In this document: positions 33,745-45,484 of the stretch, piece after piece | Layout: each line of letters begins with the position of its first letter | Position numbering within the stretch: position 1 is the stretch's first letter | Program-made: the position numbers and the translations under genes | Assembly (NCBI GenBank): GCA_023151115.1 | Contig: JAKLJP010000001.1 | Coordinates: 1 to 64,000, forward strand | DNA from: Anaerolineae bacterium | GTDB lineage: Bacteria > Chloroflexota > Anaerolineae > 4572-78 > J111 | Direction of reading: 5' to 3' | DNA: 64,000 nucleotides | The notes under the pieces: generated by a model | What the model was told of the DNA's origin: nothing | Seen by the model: only the letters and a program-made list of their open reading frames with translations | The model's database searches: none

Positions 33745-34212
33745 ATGAAAGTCAAAGAGATTATGACCGGCGACGTTATCACCGTGCTTGAAGACAGCAT
33801 GGTTGAGGAGGCGGCGCGGCTGTTGACCCAGCATCGTCTAAGAGGACTCCCGGTGCTCAATCAATCCGGCGCATTGATCGGTATCGTCACCGAGTATGAA
33901 TTGGTTTCCAAAGAGGGCCGTACCGTTGCCGACATCATGAACCGGGGCGTAATCACTATTAGCTCTGAGACCGATGTCGAACATGTGTCGTACCTGCTGT
34001 CTAACCGGCAAATCAGATGTCTTACGGTGGTGGACAGCGGGCAGGTGGTTGGGCTGGTTAGCCATGCCAATCTGATCCAGCAGATGACCATGCGCTGGAT
34101 CTGTTCGGTTTGCGGCGAACGGGTCCGCGGCCTGGAAGCGCCGGAGCAGTGCCCGCGCTGCCACGCCCCTCAAAGTGGCTTTACTCAGGAAGTGCTGCCG
34201 CCGGGAGAGTAA
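33745..34212 (+). CDS. CBS-pair protein with C-terminal zinc ribbon
   Basis: 155 residues from the ATG at 33745. Two CBS units (MKVKEIMTGDVITVLEDSMV and VADIMNRGVITISSETDVEH) form one Bateman module, which binds adenine nucleotides. The last 45 residues hold a rubredoxin-like knuckle pair, CSVCGERVRGLEAPEQCPRC, which binds zinc or iron. It may sense energy charge. It lies 8 nt behind the cytochrome gene. Confidence 0.85.
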   Translation: MKVKEIMTGDVITVLEDSMVEEAARLLTQHRLRGLPVLNQSGALIGIVTEYELVSKEGRTVADIMNRGVITISSETDVEHVSYLLSNRQIRCLTVVDSGQVVGLVSHANLIQQMTMRWICSVCGERVRGLEAPEQCPRCHAPQSGFTQEVLPPGE

Positions 34213-34269
34213 CCCCGGCCGGTGAGGTTTAAAAGATGGACTGGTTCCTTAACGGAAGGAGAGATAACC

Positions 34270-35391
34270 ATGGCGAACGCCACCCCAGCTCAAGGGGCAG
34301 ACTCCGCGGCAGAGAAACGTTTTGACCTGGCCGGCGAGGATGCCGACCAACTTCGACACTACTACTCCCAGATGCTGCTGATCCGCCGCTTCGAGGAGCG
34401 TGCCGGCGAGATGTACACCAAGGCCAAAATTGGCGGTTACTGCCATCTCAACCTGGGCGAAGAGGCGACCATTGTCGGCCTGATGGCGGCGCTGGAGCCG
34501 AGCGATTACATCTTTACCAACTACCGCGAGCACGGCTATATCCTGACCCGGGGCGTCGCACCTGGCCCGGTCATGGCTGAGTTGTTTGGCAAGGAGAGCG
34601 GCGTCTCGCGCGGGCGCGGCGGTTCGATGCACCTATTCGATAGCGCTGCTCACTTTATGGGTGGTTATGCCATCGTCGGCGGGCAGCTTCCGCTGGCGAC
34701 CGGCGCCGCCTATGCCCTCAAGTACCAGGGGAAACCCGGCATTGTCGTCTGCCAGATGGGGGATGCGACAACAAACATCGGGGCCTGGCACGAGTCGCTC
34801 AACCTGGCGGCGTTATGGAAGTTGCCCATTATCTACTTGATCGTCAACAACGGCTACGGCATGGGTACTGCCGTGGCGGAAGGCTCAGCTGAGCCAGACC
34901 TGTACAAGCGCGGCTGCGCCTTCCGTATGCACGGCGAACGGGTGGACGGCCGTGATGTGCTGGCCGTGCGCGACGCGGTGCTCCGCCTGCGCCGGCGGGC
35001 CGAAGTCGAACACGAACCGGCCATCCTGGAAGCCTTCAGCTTTCGCTTCCGCGGCCATTCGGTCATTGACGCCGACCGTTACCGCGACCCGGAGGAGGTC
35101 AAGCAGGGGCGGGCGGCCGACCCCGTCGCGTTGTTTGCTCAACAACTGTTGGAGGCTCAGGTGGTTGATAATGGCTGGCTAAAGGAGACGGCTTCTCGGG
35201 TGGAACGCGAGGTCCACGAGGCGATTGATTTCGCCGAGCAAAGCCCCGCCCCCAGGCTAGAAACGTTGTATGACCATATTTACGCTACCCCAGTCTCGAA
35301 TGCACCCGGCCAGGTCGAGGCGGAGATGTTAGCCCAACAATTAGAAAAGGAGGGCCGATATGCCCGTACTGACTTACCGCCAGGCGCTTAA
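34270..35391 (+). CDS. pdhA: 2-oxoacid dehydrogenase E1 alpha (pyruvate dehydrogenase type)
   Basis: 373 residues from the ATG at 34270, preceded by GGAGAG. The thiamine diphosphate motif is GDATTNIGAWHESLNLAAL... with the closing NN (IVNN). The phospho-loop region FRFRGHSVIDADRYR is also conserved. With E1 beta it decarboxylates pyruvate (or acetoin) and loads the acetyl group on E2. The 30-residue N-terminal extension is Ala-rich. It overlaps E1 beta by 32 nt. The substrate, pyruvate or acetoin, cannot be settled from sequence. Confidence 0.9.
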   Translation: MANATPAQGADSAAEKRFDLAGEDADQLRHYYSQMLLIRRFEERAGEMYTKAKIGGYCHLNLGEEATIVGLMAALEPSDYIFTNYREHGYILTRGVAPGPVMAELFGKESGVSRGRGGSMHLFDSAAHFMGGYAIVGGQLPLATGAAYALKYQGKPGIVVCQMGDATTNIGAWHESLNLAALWKLPIIYLIVNNGYGMGTAVAEGSAEPDLYKRGCAFRMHGERVDGRDVLAVRDAVLRLRRRAEVEHEPAILEAFSFRFRGHSVIDADRYRDPEEVKQGRAADPVALFAQQLLEAQVVDNGWLKETASRVEREVHEAIDFAEQSPAPRLETLYDHIYATPVSNAPGQVEAEMLAQQLEKEGRYARTDLPPGA

Positions 35392-36358
35392 TCAGACTCT
35401 TGGCGAGGAGCTGGCCCGCGACCCCAATGTCGTGCTGATGGGAGAAGAGATTGGCAAATTTCAAGGCTCCTACCGGATCACCGAGGGTCTGCTGGACGAG
35501 TTCGGCCCCAAGCGGGTGGTCGATACACCCATCGCCGAAGAGGGCTTTGTGGGCCTGGCCATCGGTGCGGCCATGCTTGGCCTGCGCCCGGTGGTCGAGA
35601 TCATGACCATCAACTTTATTTTGCTGGCCCTTGACCAGATCGTGAATCACGCCGCCAAAATCCACTATATGTTTGGCGGCCAGGCCAAAGTTCCCCTGGT
35701 GATCCGCACACCCAGTGGTGGGGTAGGCCAACTCGCCGCCACCCACTCGCAAAACTTCGAGAACTGGTTTGCTTACTGCCCCGGCCTGAAGGTCATCGCG
35801 CCGGCCACCCCCTACGACGCCAGAGGGCTGCTGCGCGCCGCCATCCGCGACGACGACCCGGTGATCTTTATCGAGAGCCTGTCCCTGTACGATACCAAAG
35901 GCGAGGTACCCGAGGATGACCCTTATACCCTGCCCATCGGCTTGGCCGAGGTCAAGCGCCAAGGGAGCGATGTGACGGTGGTGGCCTACTCGCGCATGAC
36001 CCCCATCGCCTTGCAGGTAGCCCAGTTGCTGGAAAGAGAGGGTATCAGTGTGGAGGTGGTAGACCTGCGCTCGCTGCGGCCGCTGGACCGGCCGACGATC
36101 ATTAACTCGGTCAAGAAGACCCATCGGGCCATAACGATGGAGGGGAGTTGGCGTTCCTATGGCATCGGGGCTGAAGTTGCCGCTGCCATCCAGGAAGAAG
36201 CCTTTGACTACCTGGACGCCCCTGTACAGCGGGTGGCCGGCCTGGAGGTGCCGCTGCCCTATGCTTCCAACCTGGCACAGGTGGCAAAACCGGGCGCGCA
36301 GGAGTTGAAGAACGCCATCTACCGGGTCTTAGAAGGAGGGAAACGATGGCAGAAATAA
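35360..36358 (+). CDS. pdhB: 2-oxoacid dehydrogenase E1 beta
   Basis: 332 residues, AGGAGGG before the ATG. The transketolase-like halves show MGEEIGKFQGSYRIT, the catalytic Glu in DTPIAEEGFVGLAIGAAM and the C-terminal domain AYSRMTPIALQVAQLLE. It forms the heterotetramer with E1 alpha. Overlaps at both ends with its partner genes secure equal production. Confidence 0.92.
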   Translation: MPVLTYRQALNQTLGEELARDPNVVLMGEEIGKFQGSYRITEGLLDEFGPKRVVDTPIAEEGFVGLAIGAAMLGLRPVVEIMTINFILLALDQIVNHAAKIHYMFGGQAKVPLVIRTPSGGVGQLAATHSQNFENWFAYCPGLKVIAPATPYDARGLLRAAIRDDDPVIFIESLSLYDTKGEVPEDDPYTLPIGLAEVKRQGSDVTVVAYSRMTPIALQVAQLLEREGISVEVVDLRSLRPLDRPTIINSVKKTHRAITMEGSWRSYGIGAEVAAAIQEEAFDYLDAPVQRVAGLEVPLPYASNLAQVAKPGAQELKNAIYRVLEGGKRWQK

Positions 36359-37614
36359 CGATGCCGCGTCTCAGCGATACAATGTCCGAGGGAGCCGTCG
36401 GCCAATGGCTCAAGAAACCGGGCGATCGGGTAGAGGTGGGCGATATTATCGCCGAGATCGAGACCGATAAGGCCGTGATGGAGTTAGAGGCCTTCGACGC
36501 CGGTACGCTGCTCAAAATCCTCGTGCCGGAGGGACAGGTCGTGCCCATTGGCACACCTATTGCGCTTGTTGGCGAGGGCGAGGTAGAAACCGAACCGCCC
36601 TCTGAAGCGGGTAGCCAGGAGACGGTGGCCCGGCCTACCGTCGAGGCCCAGCCGTCTAGAGCCTCAACCTCACCCCAACCCCCGGCCCAGACAGCCGAGG
36701 AGGGCGACGGCCACATCAAAGCTTCACCGCTCGCGCGCCGCCTGGCGGAGGAGCGCGGCATTGACCTGCGCCGGGTACAGGGAACTGGTCCCGGCGGGCG
36801 CATCATCAAAGAAAATGTCGAGGATTTCCAGTCGGAAACCGCCCATATCCCACAGCCAATTGCTCAACCAGTTCCCGCTGTCCCAACGCCGGTCACTCCA
36901 CCGGCTTCCACGCCGTCGGCTGAGGCCACACCGTTGAGCCGAATGCGGCGCGCCATCGCCCGCGTGATGACCGAGGCGCAGCCCGGCACGCCGCATATCT
37001 ACGTCACCGTTGAGATTGATATGGCTGAAGCGATGAAACTACGCCAACAGATCAACGACAGCGGCGCGGCCGACGTCAAGATCTCGGTGAACGATATGGT
37101 CGTCAAAGCTGCCGCCAAGGCCCTGCACAAATTCCCGGCGCTCAACAGCAGCTATGCTACCGGCAGCGACGGTCAGCCCGCGATCCTGCGACACCAGCAG
37201 ATCAATGTCAGCATTGCCGTAGCTCTGGAAGATGGCTTGGTGGCGCCGGTCGTGCGCGACGCCGACAAGAAGGCGCTGGGCGCGGTTGCTGCCGAGATCA
37301 AGGAGTTGGCTGGTCGCGCCCGCGAGGGCAAACTCAAACAGCAAGAATTGGAGGGCGCGACGTTCCAGATGTCGAATCTGGGCATGTACCAGGTGCTTGC
37401 CTTCACTTCGATCATCCCGGCCCCGCTGGCGGCTTCGCTGTCGGTTGGGGTCGTGCGCCAGACGCCGATAGTGCGCGAAAGCCAGGTAACCGTAGGCGAG
37501 ATGATGAGTTTAACCCTCAGTGTTGACCACCGCATCGCCGATGGGGCTGTAGCTGCCCAGTATCTTCAGGAGTTGCACCGATTGCTTGAATCGCCCATGA
37601 GCCTGTTGATATGA
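36346..37614 (+). CDS. pdhC: Dihydrolipoamide acyltransferase E2
   Basis: 422 residues. One lipoyl domain (residues 1-78, lysine in EIETDKAVMELEAF), a Pro/Ala linker, a peripheral subunit-binding domain (SPLARRLAEERGIDLRRVQG), a second linker and the catalytic domain with DHRIADG (His and Asp of the active site). It takes the acyl group from E1 to CoA. It overlaps E1 beta by 13 nt. An E3 gene is not in this operon; the shared enzyme must be encoded elsewhere. Confidence 0.93.
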   Translation: MAEITMPRLSDTMSEGAVGQWLKKPGDRVEVGDIIAEIETDKAVMELEAFDAGTLLKILVPEGQVVPIGTPIALVGEGEVETEPPSEAGSQETVARPTVEAQPSRASTSPQPPAQTAEEGDGHIKASPLARRLAEERGIDLRRVQGTGPGGRIIKENVEDFQSETAHIPQPIAQPVPAVPTPVTPPASTPSAEATPLSRMRRAIARVMTEAQPGTPHIYVTVEIDMAEAMKLRQQINDSGAADVKISVNDMVVKAAAKALHKFPALNSSYATGSDGQPAILRHQQINVSIAVALEDGLVAPVVRDADKKALGAVAAEIKELAGRAREGKLKQQELEGATFQMSNLGMYQVLAFTSIIPAPLAASLSVGVVRQTPIVRESQVTVGEMMSLTLSVDHRIADGAVAAQYLQELHRLLESPMSLLI

Positions 37615-37889
37615 TTGATCCCGAATCTTGCTACAGAAGTTATAATGGATGGGCTTTCTGATGGAAGAGTAGCAGATTATCTCTCTCTTTCACAGGGGAT
37701 TGCTTTTTCAGTCCGAATCACCATTTGTTCAAGGCGCAGAGACCCCAAGATCAGGAGGATATTAGGTTATGATGATACAAGGTCTGAAAATTAAACTCTT
37801 GACAGTCTGTTACCAGACATCAACAACAGTCAATTTGGGTCATAGGCGAATCTTTAGTACAATAGCCAGGTAGCACAAGGAGGTGGTCT
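37615..37889 (+). promoter_or_regulatory. Leader region with promoter of the nitrate-reductase-like operon
   Basis: TTGGGT (37835-37840), 17 bp, TACAAT (37858-37863) would start RNA near 37870, 20 nt before the ATG at 37890. A 34-codon frame at 37769-37873 with AGGAGG in front exists upstream but would be crossed by this promoter; I do not call it a gene. An imperfect repeat GTCTG/CAGAC lies at 37804-37818. Confidence 0.45.
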
Positions 37890-39044
37890 ATGAAGCCGGA
37901 AGTACTGAAGGCTGCAGGTTGGGGTATTCTGGCTACATTGATTCTGGCCGGATTAATTGTGGTGGGTTCACGCAACCTCTCCCACTTCGATGCCGCTCTG
38001 GTCGCTTATACCTTCGCTATCCTCTTTGCCACCTTTGGCTTAACCTACCGTTACAGCATGTGGCTGCAGCGCCCTCCCACCGCTGTGTATTGGCGGCGCG
38101 GCTGGCAGGTCTTCTTCAAAAGCGGTTATCGTTGGTTTAATCTGGGCCACTGGTTTAAGTGGGTCAGCGCCGATATTGCCCTGAACCGCTTCATCTGGTC
38201 GCGCGATTGGCGGCGCGGCCTGGCCCACGGGCTGATCATGTGGGGCTGCACCCTGGCGGTAGCCATCACCTTTCCCCTGGTCTTTGGCTGGCTGCATTTT
38301 GAGTCGTTGCCCGGCAACTTTGAGTGGTATCGGGCCATTGTCTTTGGTTTCCCCGCTTTTTCATTTCCGGTCAACTCCTTTTTTGGCTTTGCCCTGTTCC
38401 ACGGCCTGGTCTGGTCGGCCCTGCTGGTCATTCCCGGCGTGATGCTGGCCATGCGCCGGCGCATGCGCGACGAGGGTGCAGCCGCCCTGCAATTCTTTGG
38501 CGAAGATTTTTTGCCGCTGATTCTGCTTTTTGCCGTCAGCCTGACCGGGCTGATGCTGACTGCCAGTTACACCTGGATGAAGGGCTACGCCTATGATTTC
38601 CTGGCGATTTTGCACGCGATCACCGTCATCTTTACGTTTCTGTGGCTGCCCTTTGGCAAATTTTTCCATATCTTTCAGCGCCCGGCCCAGATTGGCGTCC
38701 GTTTTTATAAAGAGGTGGGCCGACATGAAGCAGCAGCTCACTGCCGCCGCTGCGGCCAACCCTTTACCTCGGTGATGCACGTCGAGGATTTGATCCGGGT
38801 CGAGCGTGACCTGGGCTATCAATACGACCTGCCCGGCAGCGAGGTAGAGCATTACCAATGGATTTGCCCACCCTGCCGCCGGGCTGCCTTCGCCCTGGCT
38901 CAGGGACAGTCGTGGCAGGGCTGGCGAGGCGGCATGTCGCTGGATGGCGCGGGCCGAGCGCCCGGCTCTCCTCCAGTTTACGTCAACCCGGCCCTCAGCC
39001 AGGGCCCCTTGGGGGAGGAGGATGCTCACAACTTTCACCCCTAA
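37890..39044 (+). CDS. NarI-like membrane protein with C-terminal zinc-ribbon-like domain
   Basis: 384 residues, AAGGAGG before the ATG. Six or so membrane helices, with His residues in several of them ([28 protein letters not shown]) that could hold two haems b, as in NarI and related quinol-oxidising subunits. After residue 275 a soluble tail carries CRRCG and, 45 residues later, CPPC, a likely zinc or Fe-S site. It begins the operon with the Mo subunit, so it is taken as the membrane electron-transfer subunit. The tail is not part of standard NarI. Confidence 0.7.
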   Translation: MKPEVLKAAGWGILATLILAGLIVVGSRNLSHFDAALVAYTFAILFATFGLTYRYSMWLQRPPTAVYWRRGWQVFFKSGYRWFNLGHWFKWVSADIALNRFIWSRDWRRGLAHGLIMWGCTLAVAITFPLVFGWLHFESLPGNFEWYRAIVFGFPAFSFPVNSFFGFALFHGLVWSALLVIPGVMLAMRRRMRDEGAAALQFFGEDFLPLILLFAVSLTGLMLTASYTWMKGYAYDFLAILHAITVIFTFLWLPFGKFFHIFQRPAQIGVRFYKEVGRHEAAAHCRRCGQPFTSVMHVEDLIRVERDLGYQYDLPGSEVEHYQWICPPCRRAAFALAQGQSWQGWRGGMSLDGAGRAPGSPPVYVNPALSQGPLGEEDAHNFHP

Positions 39045-39067
39045 CGATTTGCGATTTTGGATTTTGG

Positions 39068-39144
39068 ATTTACGATGACTGTTGCTTCTCTCAGAATTCC
39101 CCGGGTTAAACAAAGGTCGCCCTCACAAATCGTAAATCGTAAAT
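39068..39144. repeat. Inverted short repeats in the intergenic gap
   Basis: ATTTACGAT (39068-39076) is inverted as ATCGTAAAT at 39129-39137 and 39136-39144. The 118-bp gap holds nothing else except the ribosome site of the next gene. The unit may fold in the mRNA between the two coding parts. Confidence 0.45.
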
Positions 39145-39162
39145 GTGATAAGGAACTGTGTA

Positions 39163-41408
<2,246 letters not shown>

Positions 41409-41409
<1 letters not shown>

Positions 41410-41630
41410 TGCACGATGTAATCCATCCGAAAAAAGAAATGGATTTCCTGGCCCAGCAGCGCCAGTTGGCCGAAGCGGTTCGGGTGGCCTGCATTCGTGC
41501 CGCCCTGGCCGGCTACGAAGACGCCAGCCTGAGCGGCCTGTGCCACGAGGGCGCCTGGGAGCGGGCTATTGACGCCATGCGCGAACTCAAGCTCGAACAG
41601 ATTATTCAGGGAGTAGGCAGTCAGGAGTAG
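41409..41630 (+). CDS. Small helical accessory protein of the Mo operon
   Basis: 73 residues, ATG overlapping the stop of the Mo subunit (TAATG). The core ALAGYEDASLSGLCHEGAWERAIDAM resembles small proteins often found next to nitrate-reductase-like genes. The role is not known; a chaperone or an interaction partner of the large subunit is plausible. Confidence 0.65.
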
Positions 41631-41658
41631 GGAAAAATCCCTTACTTCCTACTGCCTA
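41613..41658. repeat. Long imperfect hairpin at the gene junction
   Basis: GTAGGCAGT...AGTAGGG (from 41613) pairs with CCCTTACT...ACTGCCTAC (to 41658) around AAAAAT. The left arm forms the last codons of the small accessory gene. With no T run it may slow transcripts or tune expression between the upstream and downstream halves of the operon. Confidence 0.5.
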
Positions 41659-41679
41659 CCCCCCCGATAGGGGGATTTG

Positions 41680-42327
41680 ATGCCAGTTCCAGCCCAGATG
41701 GAGTTTTTTGTTGATCCGGGGCGCTGCATCGGCTGCCAGGCCTGTGTGCAAGCCTGCACCGAGTGCGACACCCACAAAGGACACTCGATGATCCAGCTTG
41801 ACTACATTGACCGGGCCAACTCAACCCAAACCGTGCCGGTGGTCTGCATGCACTGCGACTCGCCTACCTGTGCCGAAGTCTGCCCTGCCGACGCCATCAA
41901 GCGCACCGCCGACGGGGTGGTGCAGACGGCCCGCAAACCACGCTGCATCGCCTGCAATAACTGCGTGCTGGCCTGCCCCTTCGGCGTGCCCAAGATGAAC
42001 ACCCGCATGAACCTGATGATGAAGTGCGATATGTGCTACGACCGCACGTCGGTCGGCCTGAAACCGATGTGCGCCTCGGTTTGCCCTAGCCAGGCCCTCT
42101 TTTTCGGCACGCGGGAAGAGATCGAACGGCTGCGGCCCAACTCCCGGCCGGTCAACAGCTTCAAATTCGGCGGGCAGACCATTACCACCAAAGTCAAGAT
42201 GATGGTGCCTAAACAGGCCCCCATCGAGCAGGTTGACGTGACCGCGGCCATGCACCAGCCCCCCATCGGCCAGGATATTATGGACGACCTGCTCATGGCC
42301 AATCTGAACATGGGAGTCGAACTATGA
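41680..42327 (+). CDS. Electron-transfer subunit with four 4Fe-4S cluster motifs
   Basis: 215 residues from the ATG at 41680. Cys groups: [48 protein letters not shown] and [22 protein letters not shown]. This is the layout of NrfC/PsrB/HycB-type subunits that pass electrons between a membrane partner and a Mo subunit. There is no signal peptide, so it is cytoplasmic like the Mo subunit. It overlaps the Rieske gene by 4 nt. Confidence 0.9.
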   Translation: MPVPAQMEFFVDPGRCIGCQACVQACTECDTHKGHSMIQLDYIDRANSTQTVPVVCMHCDSPTCAEVCPADAIKRTADGVVQTARKPRCIACNNCVLACPFGVPKMNTRMNLMMKCDMCYDRTSVGLKPMCASVCPSQALFFGTREEIERLRPNSRPVNSFKFGGQTITTKVKMMVPKQAPIEQVDVTAAMHQPPIGQDIMDDLLMANLNMGVEL

Positions 42328-42878
42328 GTCTACCGGACACAGAGCGATTGAGCGTACCCCCCGATGGTCGGCCCGAGGCAGAGCAGCCGCGCTGGCGGCA
42401 GGATTTCCCTATTGACTGGCCCCAGGATGATTATGTTTCCCGGCGCGACTTTACCAAATTTGTGGTGCTGGTCAGCCTGGCCTTTGTCGTAGGTCAATTT
42501 TGGATTCTGGTGCAGAATTTCTGGCGGCGCAATCGCGGTCAGCCGCCCATACAGGAAATCGCCCGCCTGAACGAAGTGCCGGTGGGCGGCTCGCTGATTT
42601 TCCAATACCCGGACCCGCAGGGACACAATCCGCGCTTGCTGGTGCGCCTGGATGAGCAGACCTTTGTGGCCTACGATCAGTTGTGCACCCACCTGAGTTG
42701 CCCGGTCATCCCCGCCGCAGAGACAGGCCACCTGCACTGTCCCTGTCATGAGGGCCTGTTTGATCTGAGCACCGGCCAACCTCTGGCCGGCCCGCCCCGC
42801 CGCCCCCTGCCCCGAGTCAGCCTGGAGGTGCGCGGCGACAAAATTTATGCTACCGGCGTGGAGGAGGGACTGGCATGA
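42324..42878 (+). CDS. Tat-anchored Rieske 2Fe-2S protein
   Basis: 184 residues. [11 protein letters not shown] (about 39) is a Tat twin-arginine motif at the head of one uncleaved membrane helix; the Rieske domain thus lies outside. Cluster ligands are Cys121 and His123 (CTH) and Cys139 and His142 (CPCH). The usual disulphide Cys partners seem present (SC, PC). A Rieske protein on the outer side beside a cytoplasmic Mo enzyme suggests that the complex takes electrons from quinol, as bc-type complexes do, through the NarI-like subunit. Overlaps both neighbours by 4 nt. Confidence 0.88.
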   Translation: MSLPDTERLSVPPDGRPEAEQPRWRQDFPIDWPQDDYVSRRDFTKFVVLVSLAFVVGQFWILVQNFWRRNRGQPPIQEIARLNEVPVGGSLIFQYPDPQGHNPRLLVRLDEQTFVAYDQLCTHLSCPVIPAAETGHLHCPCHEGLFDLSTGQPLAGPPRRPLPRVSLEVRGDKIYATGVEEGLA

Positions 42879-43099
42879 AAGGCTCGCGTTTTGCTCGCAA
42901 ACAGCGCATGACCATTGTGCTGGGCATCTTGAGTATTACCCTCATCATCGTCATTCTACAATTGTGGCTGTTCACCGCCACCACGAACGCCTACCTGGGT
43001 GGCGACGAGTCGATTCTATGGCCGGCAGCTCTGGCCAGCCTGATCTGTTTGGGCTTGAATGGCGGTTTGTTGTGGTATCTTTACGGGTTGGAAAAGTAA
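42875..43099 (+). CDS. DUF6755-like small membrane protein
   Basis: 74 residues with two helices (TIVLGILSITLIIVILQLWLF, then LWPAALASLICLGLNGGLLWYLYGL) and a conserved ATTNAYLGGD between them. This pattern fits DUF6755, found in nitrate-reductase-like clusters of several phyla. It probably is a small structural subunit of the membrane complex. Function unknown. Confidence 0.75.
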   Translation: MKGSRFARKQRMTIVLGILSITLIIVILQLWLFTATTNAYLGGDESILWPAALASLICLGLNGGLLWYLYGLEK

Positions 43100-43100
43100 G

Positions 43101-44159
43101 TTGAAACATCGTCTGGCTGAAGCAGCCGCCGATCTCTTCCCCGGTTATTTTGCCCTGGTCATGGCCACCGGCATTGTCTCGATTGCCAGCTTTCTGTTGA
43201 ACCTGCAACCTGTCGCCTGGGCGCTGTTGGTGGTCAATCTCATGGCCTATCTCAGCCTGTGGCTGCTGACGCTGGTCCGTCTATTTGGCTATTTTCCCCG
43301 GCTGCTGGCCGATGTGAGCAGCCATGCCCGCGGCCCCGGCTTTTTTACCCTGGTCGCCGGAACGTGTGTGCTGGGGACACAACTGGTGATTGTGACCGGC
43401 AATTATGCCGCCGCTACTGGACTGTGGTGGCTGGGGGTCGGCTTATGGTTGCTGGTGATGTATGCCTTTTTCACCGCCGTAACGGTGCGGGAAGATAAAC
43501 CCTCGCTGGAAGCCGGTATCAATGGGGCCTGGCTGATTGCTACGGTGGCTACCCAATCTATTTCGGTGTTGGGCACACTCCTGGCTCCACACTACGAAAC
43601 CTGGCGCGAACTGCTGCTCTTTTTTACCTTGTGCATGTACCTGTTGGGCTGCATGCTCTATTTGAGCATCATTACCCTCATTTTCTATCGTTTTACCTTT
43701 TTGGAACTGACCACCAGCGCCCTCACCCCGCCTTACTGGATTAATATGGGCGCTGTGGCCATCACCACCCTGGCCGGGGCCAGGCTCATTCTGGCCGCCC
43801 CCGACTGGACTTTTCTGACCGAAATTTTGCCCTTTCTAAAAGGCTTCACCCTCTTCTTCTGGACCACCGGCACCTGGTGGATGCCCTGGCTGTTCATCCT
43901 CGGTGCGTGGCGGCACTTGTATAAACGTTTTCCCCTGGTCTATGACCCGCAATATTGGGGCATGGTTTTCCCCCTGGGCATGTACACCACCTGCACTTTC
44001 CAGTTGGCCAAAGCCACCGGCTTTGATTTTTTGTTGCCCATTCCACGCTACTTTATTTTTGTGGCTCTGCTGGCCTGGCTGCTGACCTTTTGGGGATTAA
44101 TTCGCAGCCTGCTGAGAAGCGTCAGGCTGCCGGTACTTCAGCCGGCAGAACCGCAGTAA
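43101..44159 (+). CDS. TDT/SLAC1-type anion transporter
   Basis: About 352 residues and ten membrane helices. The start is set at a TTG right behind the previous stop, as no ATG lies before the first helix (FPGYFALVMATGIVSIASFL). The motif ALVMATGIVS and the repeated Gly/Phe pattern of the pore are those of the TehA/SLAC1 family, which passes small anions such as nitrate, malate or tellurite-related oxyanions. In this operon, nitrate or nitrite passage across the membrane is the natural guess, needed by a cytoplasmic nitrate reductase. Confidence 0.8.
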   Translation: MKHRLAEAAADLFPGYFALVMATGIVSIASFLLNLQPVAWALLVVNLMAYLSLWLLTLVRLFGYFPRLLADVSSHARGPGFFTLVAGTCVLGTQLVIVTGNYAAATGLWWLGVGLWLLVMYAFFTAVTVREDKPSLEAGINGAWLIATVATQSISVLGTLLAPHYETWRELLLFFTLCMYLLGCMLYLSIITLIFYRFTFLELTTSALTPPYWINMGAVAITTLAGARLILAAPDWTFLTEILPFLKGFTLFFWTTGTWWMPWLFILGAWRHLYKRFPLVYDPQYWGMVFPLGMYTTCTFQLAKATGFDFLLPIPRYFIFVALLAWLLTFWGLIRSLLRSVRLPVLQPAEPQ

Positions 44160-44206
44160 CGAGTGGGGAAAAGCGGCGTACTCTCAGTGCAACGCTCTGG
44201 GCAAAA

Positions 44207-44410
44207 TTAAGTGACGGGTCCATTCTTCGTATAGTTTTCCTTCAACAAGTTGAAGCGGGCGAACCAGCCGACTTCGCGGATATCTTCTTCAAGCTGTCGC
44301 AACTGCGCCGCTAAGACATTTGAGCGGCCCAGATAGCCCACAACCTGCCGAGGATTCGCTCGGCTGACGACAGGCAGGCGGCCTAACTCCGCAGCAACAC
44401 CAAGCGCTGC
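44207..44410 (-). pseudogene. Fragment of a ClC chloride channel (CBS tail)
   Basis: On the minus strand a short frame ends at 44207 and reads ALGVAAELGRLPVVSRANP, then QVVGYLGRSNVLAAQLRQLE and DIREVGWF, the C-terminal CBS domain of ClC-type chloride channels. It has no start, and upstream the homology continues in another frame after a stop. Only the tail remains. Nothing of the channel part is seen. Confidence 0.65.
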
Positions 44411-44714
44411 TGGCGATTAAGGGGTTTCCTGATCGGGACAGGATTACCATTGGAGAATTGACCGAGCGGAGCGGCTGCAAATTCAGCATTATAGCGCCGC
44501 GGGTCTGGGAATCGGCTGATTGCCCAGGGGTTGGTGGGCCGTGAGCCGGGCTAGGAGGACCGGCGACAAGTGTATATTACACTAACGCCAAGCGGGGCCG
44601 ATATGTTAGAGCGACTCACCATAGTTCATCAAGAAGAACTGCGGCGGATCAAACCCTAGCTCAATTCGTTATTGGACCGATTGGTCGAAGACGAGGAGAC
44701 GATATCGTCTGTTC
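44411..44714. other. Degenerate stretch between the ClC fragment and the UPF0316 gene
   Basis: Contains short remnants, among them the plus-strand frame at about 44602 (MLERLTIVHQEELRRIKP, then stop). No gene is supported. Confidence 0.4.
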
Positions 44715-45260
44715 CTACTTGCCCAACCGCTGATAGCCCTGGATAACCTGCTGCGGCTCATCAACGGTGATAAAAGAGGTGGGATCAATGCGGTTGACCA
44801 GACCCATCACCTCTGGTACCTGTTTCCGAGGAATAACGATTCTAACCAGCGACACCGGGCCGGATTTGCCGCTGGCCTGCAACTCAGTGGCCCCATAGCC
44901 GGCCTCATGGATGGCCTGGACAATTTCCGCGCCTTGGGTCATTGAGATGATCCGGATATCCACGTGACCTAGCGCCAGCTTATCTCCGACCCACATCCCG
45001 ACCGCCGTGCCGGTGGCAAAGCCGCCGCTGTAGGCCAACACATTCCAGAGATTATCGAGGTTGGAAATTACCTGGCTTACGGCCATGACCCAGATCGTAA
45101 TCTCGACGAAGCCGATCAAGGCGGCCCACTTGCGCATGCTCCGCGTTATCATAATCAGGCGTACCGTATCCAGTGACATATCGGCAATGCGCGCCACAAA
45201 AATCAGCAGAGCGCCGCCCAAAACCGAACCGGTCAAGGGTGGGAGGGCAAAATCGAACAT
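44715..45260 (-). CDS. UPF0316 (DUF2179/DUF5698) membrane protein
   Basis: 181 residues. Three membrane helices (LGGALLIFVARIADMSLDTV, WAALIGFVEITIWVMAVSQV, LAYSGGFATGTAVGMWVG), then a cytoplasmic domain of about 75 residues (IRIISMTQGAEIVQAIHEAG ... LVRIVIPRKQVPEVMGLV), the DUF2179 fold. This order is that of UPF0316. The domain may bind a small ligand. Function not established. AAGGAG lies before the ATG. Transcribed away from the kinase gene. Confidence 0.88.
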   Translation of the reverse strand: MFDFALPPLTGSVLGGALLIFVARIADMSLDTVRLIMITRSMRKWAALIGFVEITIWVMAVSQVISNLDNLWNVLAYSGGFATGTAVGMWVGDKLALGHVDIRIISMTQGAEIVQAIHEAGYGATELQASGKSGPVSLVRIVIPRKQVPEVMGLVNRIDPTSFITVDEPQQVIQGYQRLGK

Positions 45261-45414
45261 GAGGACTCCTTGCTTTAATAATTCTCACGCTTATTCTCTC
45301 CAGCATACCTCAAAAGCGCCTCAAATACACCCGGCGTCAGGATAGTCACAGCTTAACCGGAGGGTGGGTCTGAGTCCTGGTCATTTGAACGGGTGAAAGA
45401 TAGTTTTGGATGCG

Positions 45415-45443
45415 TTGACGAACTAGGCGAGATAACCTATAAT
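45415..45443 (+). promoter_or_regulatory. Promoter of the large histidine kinase gene
   Basis: TTGACG (45415-45420), 17 bp, TATAAT (45438-45443); transcription start about 45450, 35 nt before the ATG. Confidence 0.75.
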
Positions 45444-45484
45444 TGGCTGGCAAATGATCCTGAGATGGGGCATGGGAGAGAAGT

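Noticed and set aside
37769..37873. 34-codon gene before the NarI-like gene
   Set aside because: It has a ribosome site but no recognisable sequence, and the likely operon promoter lies inside it.
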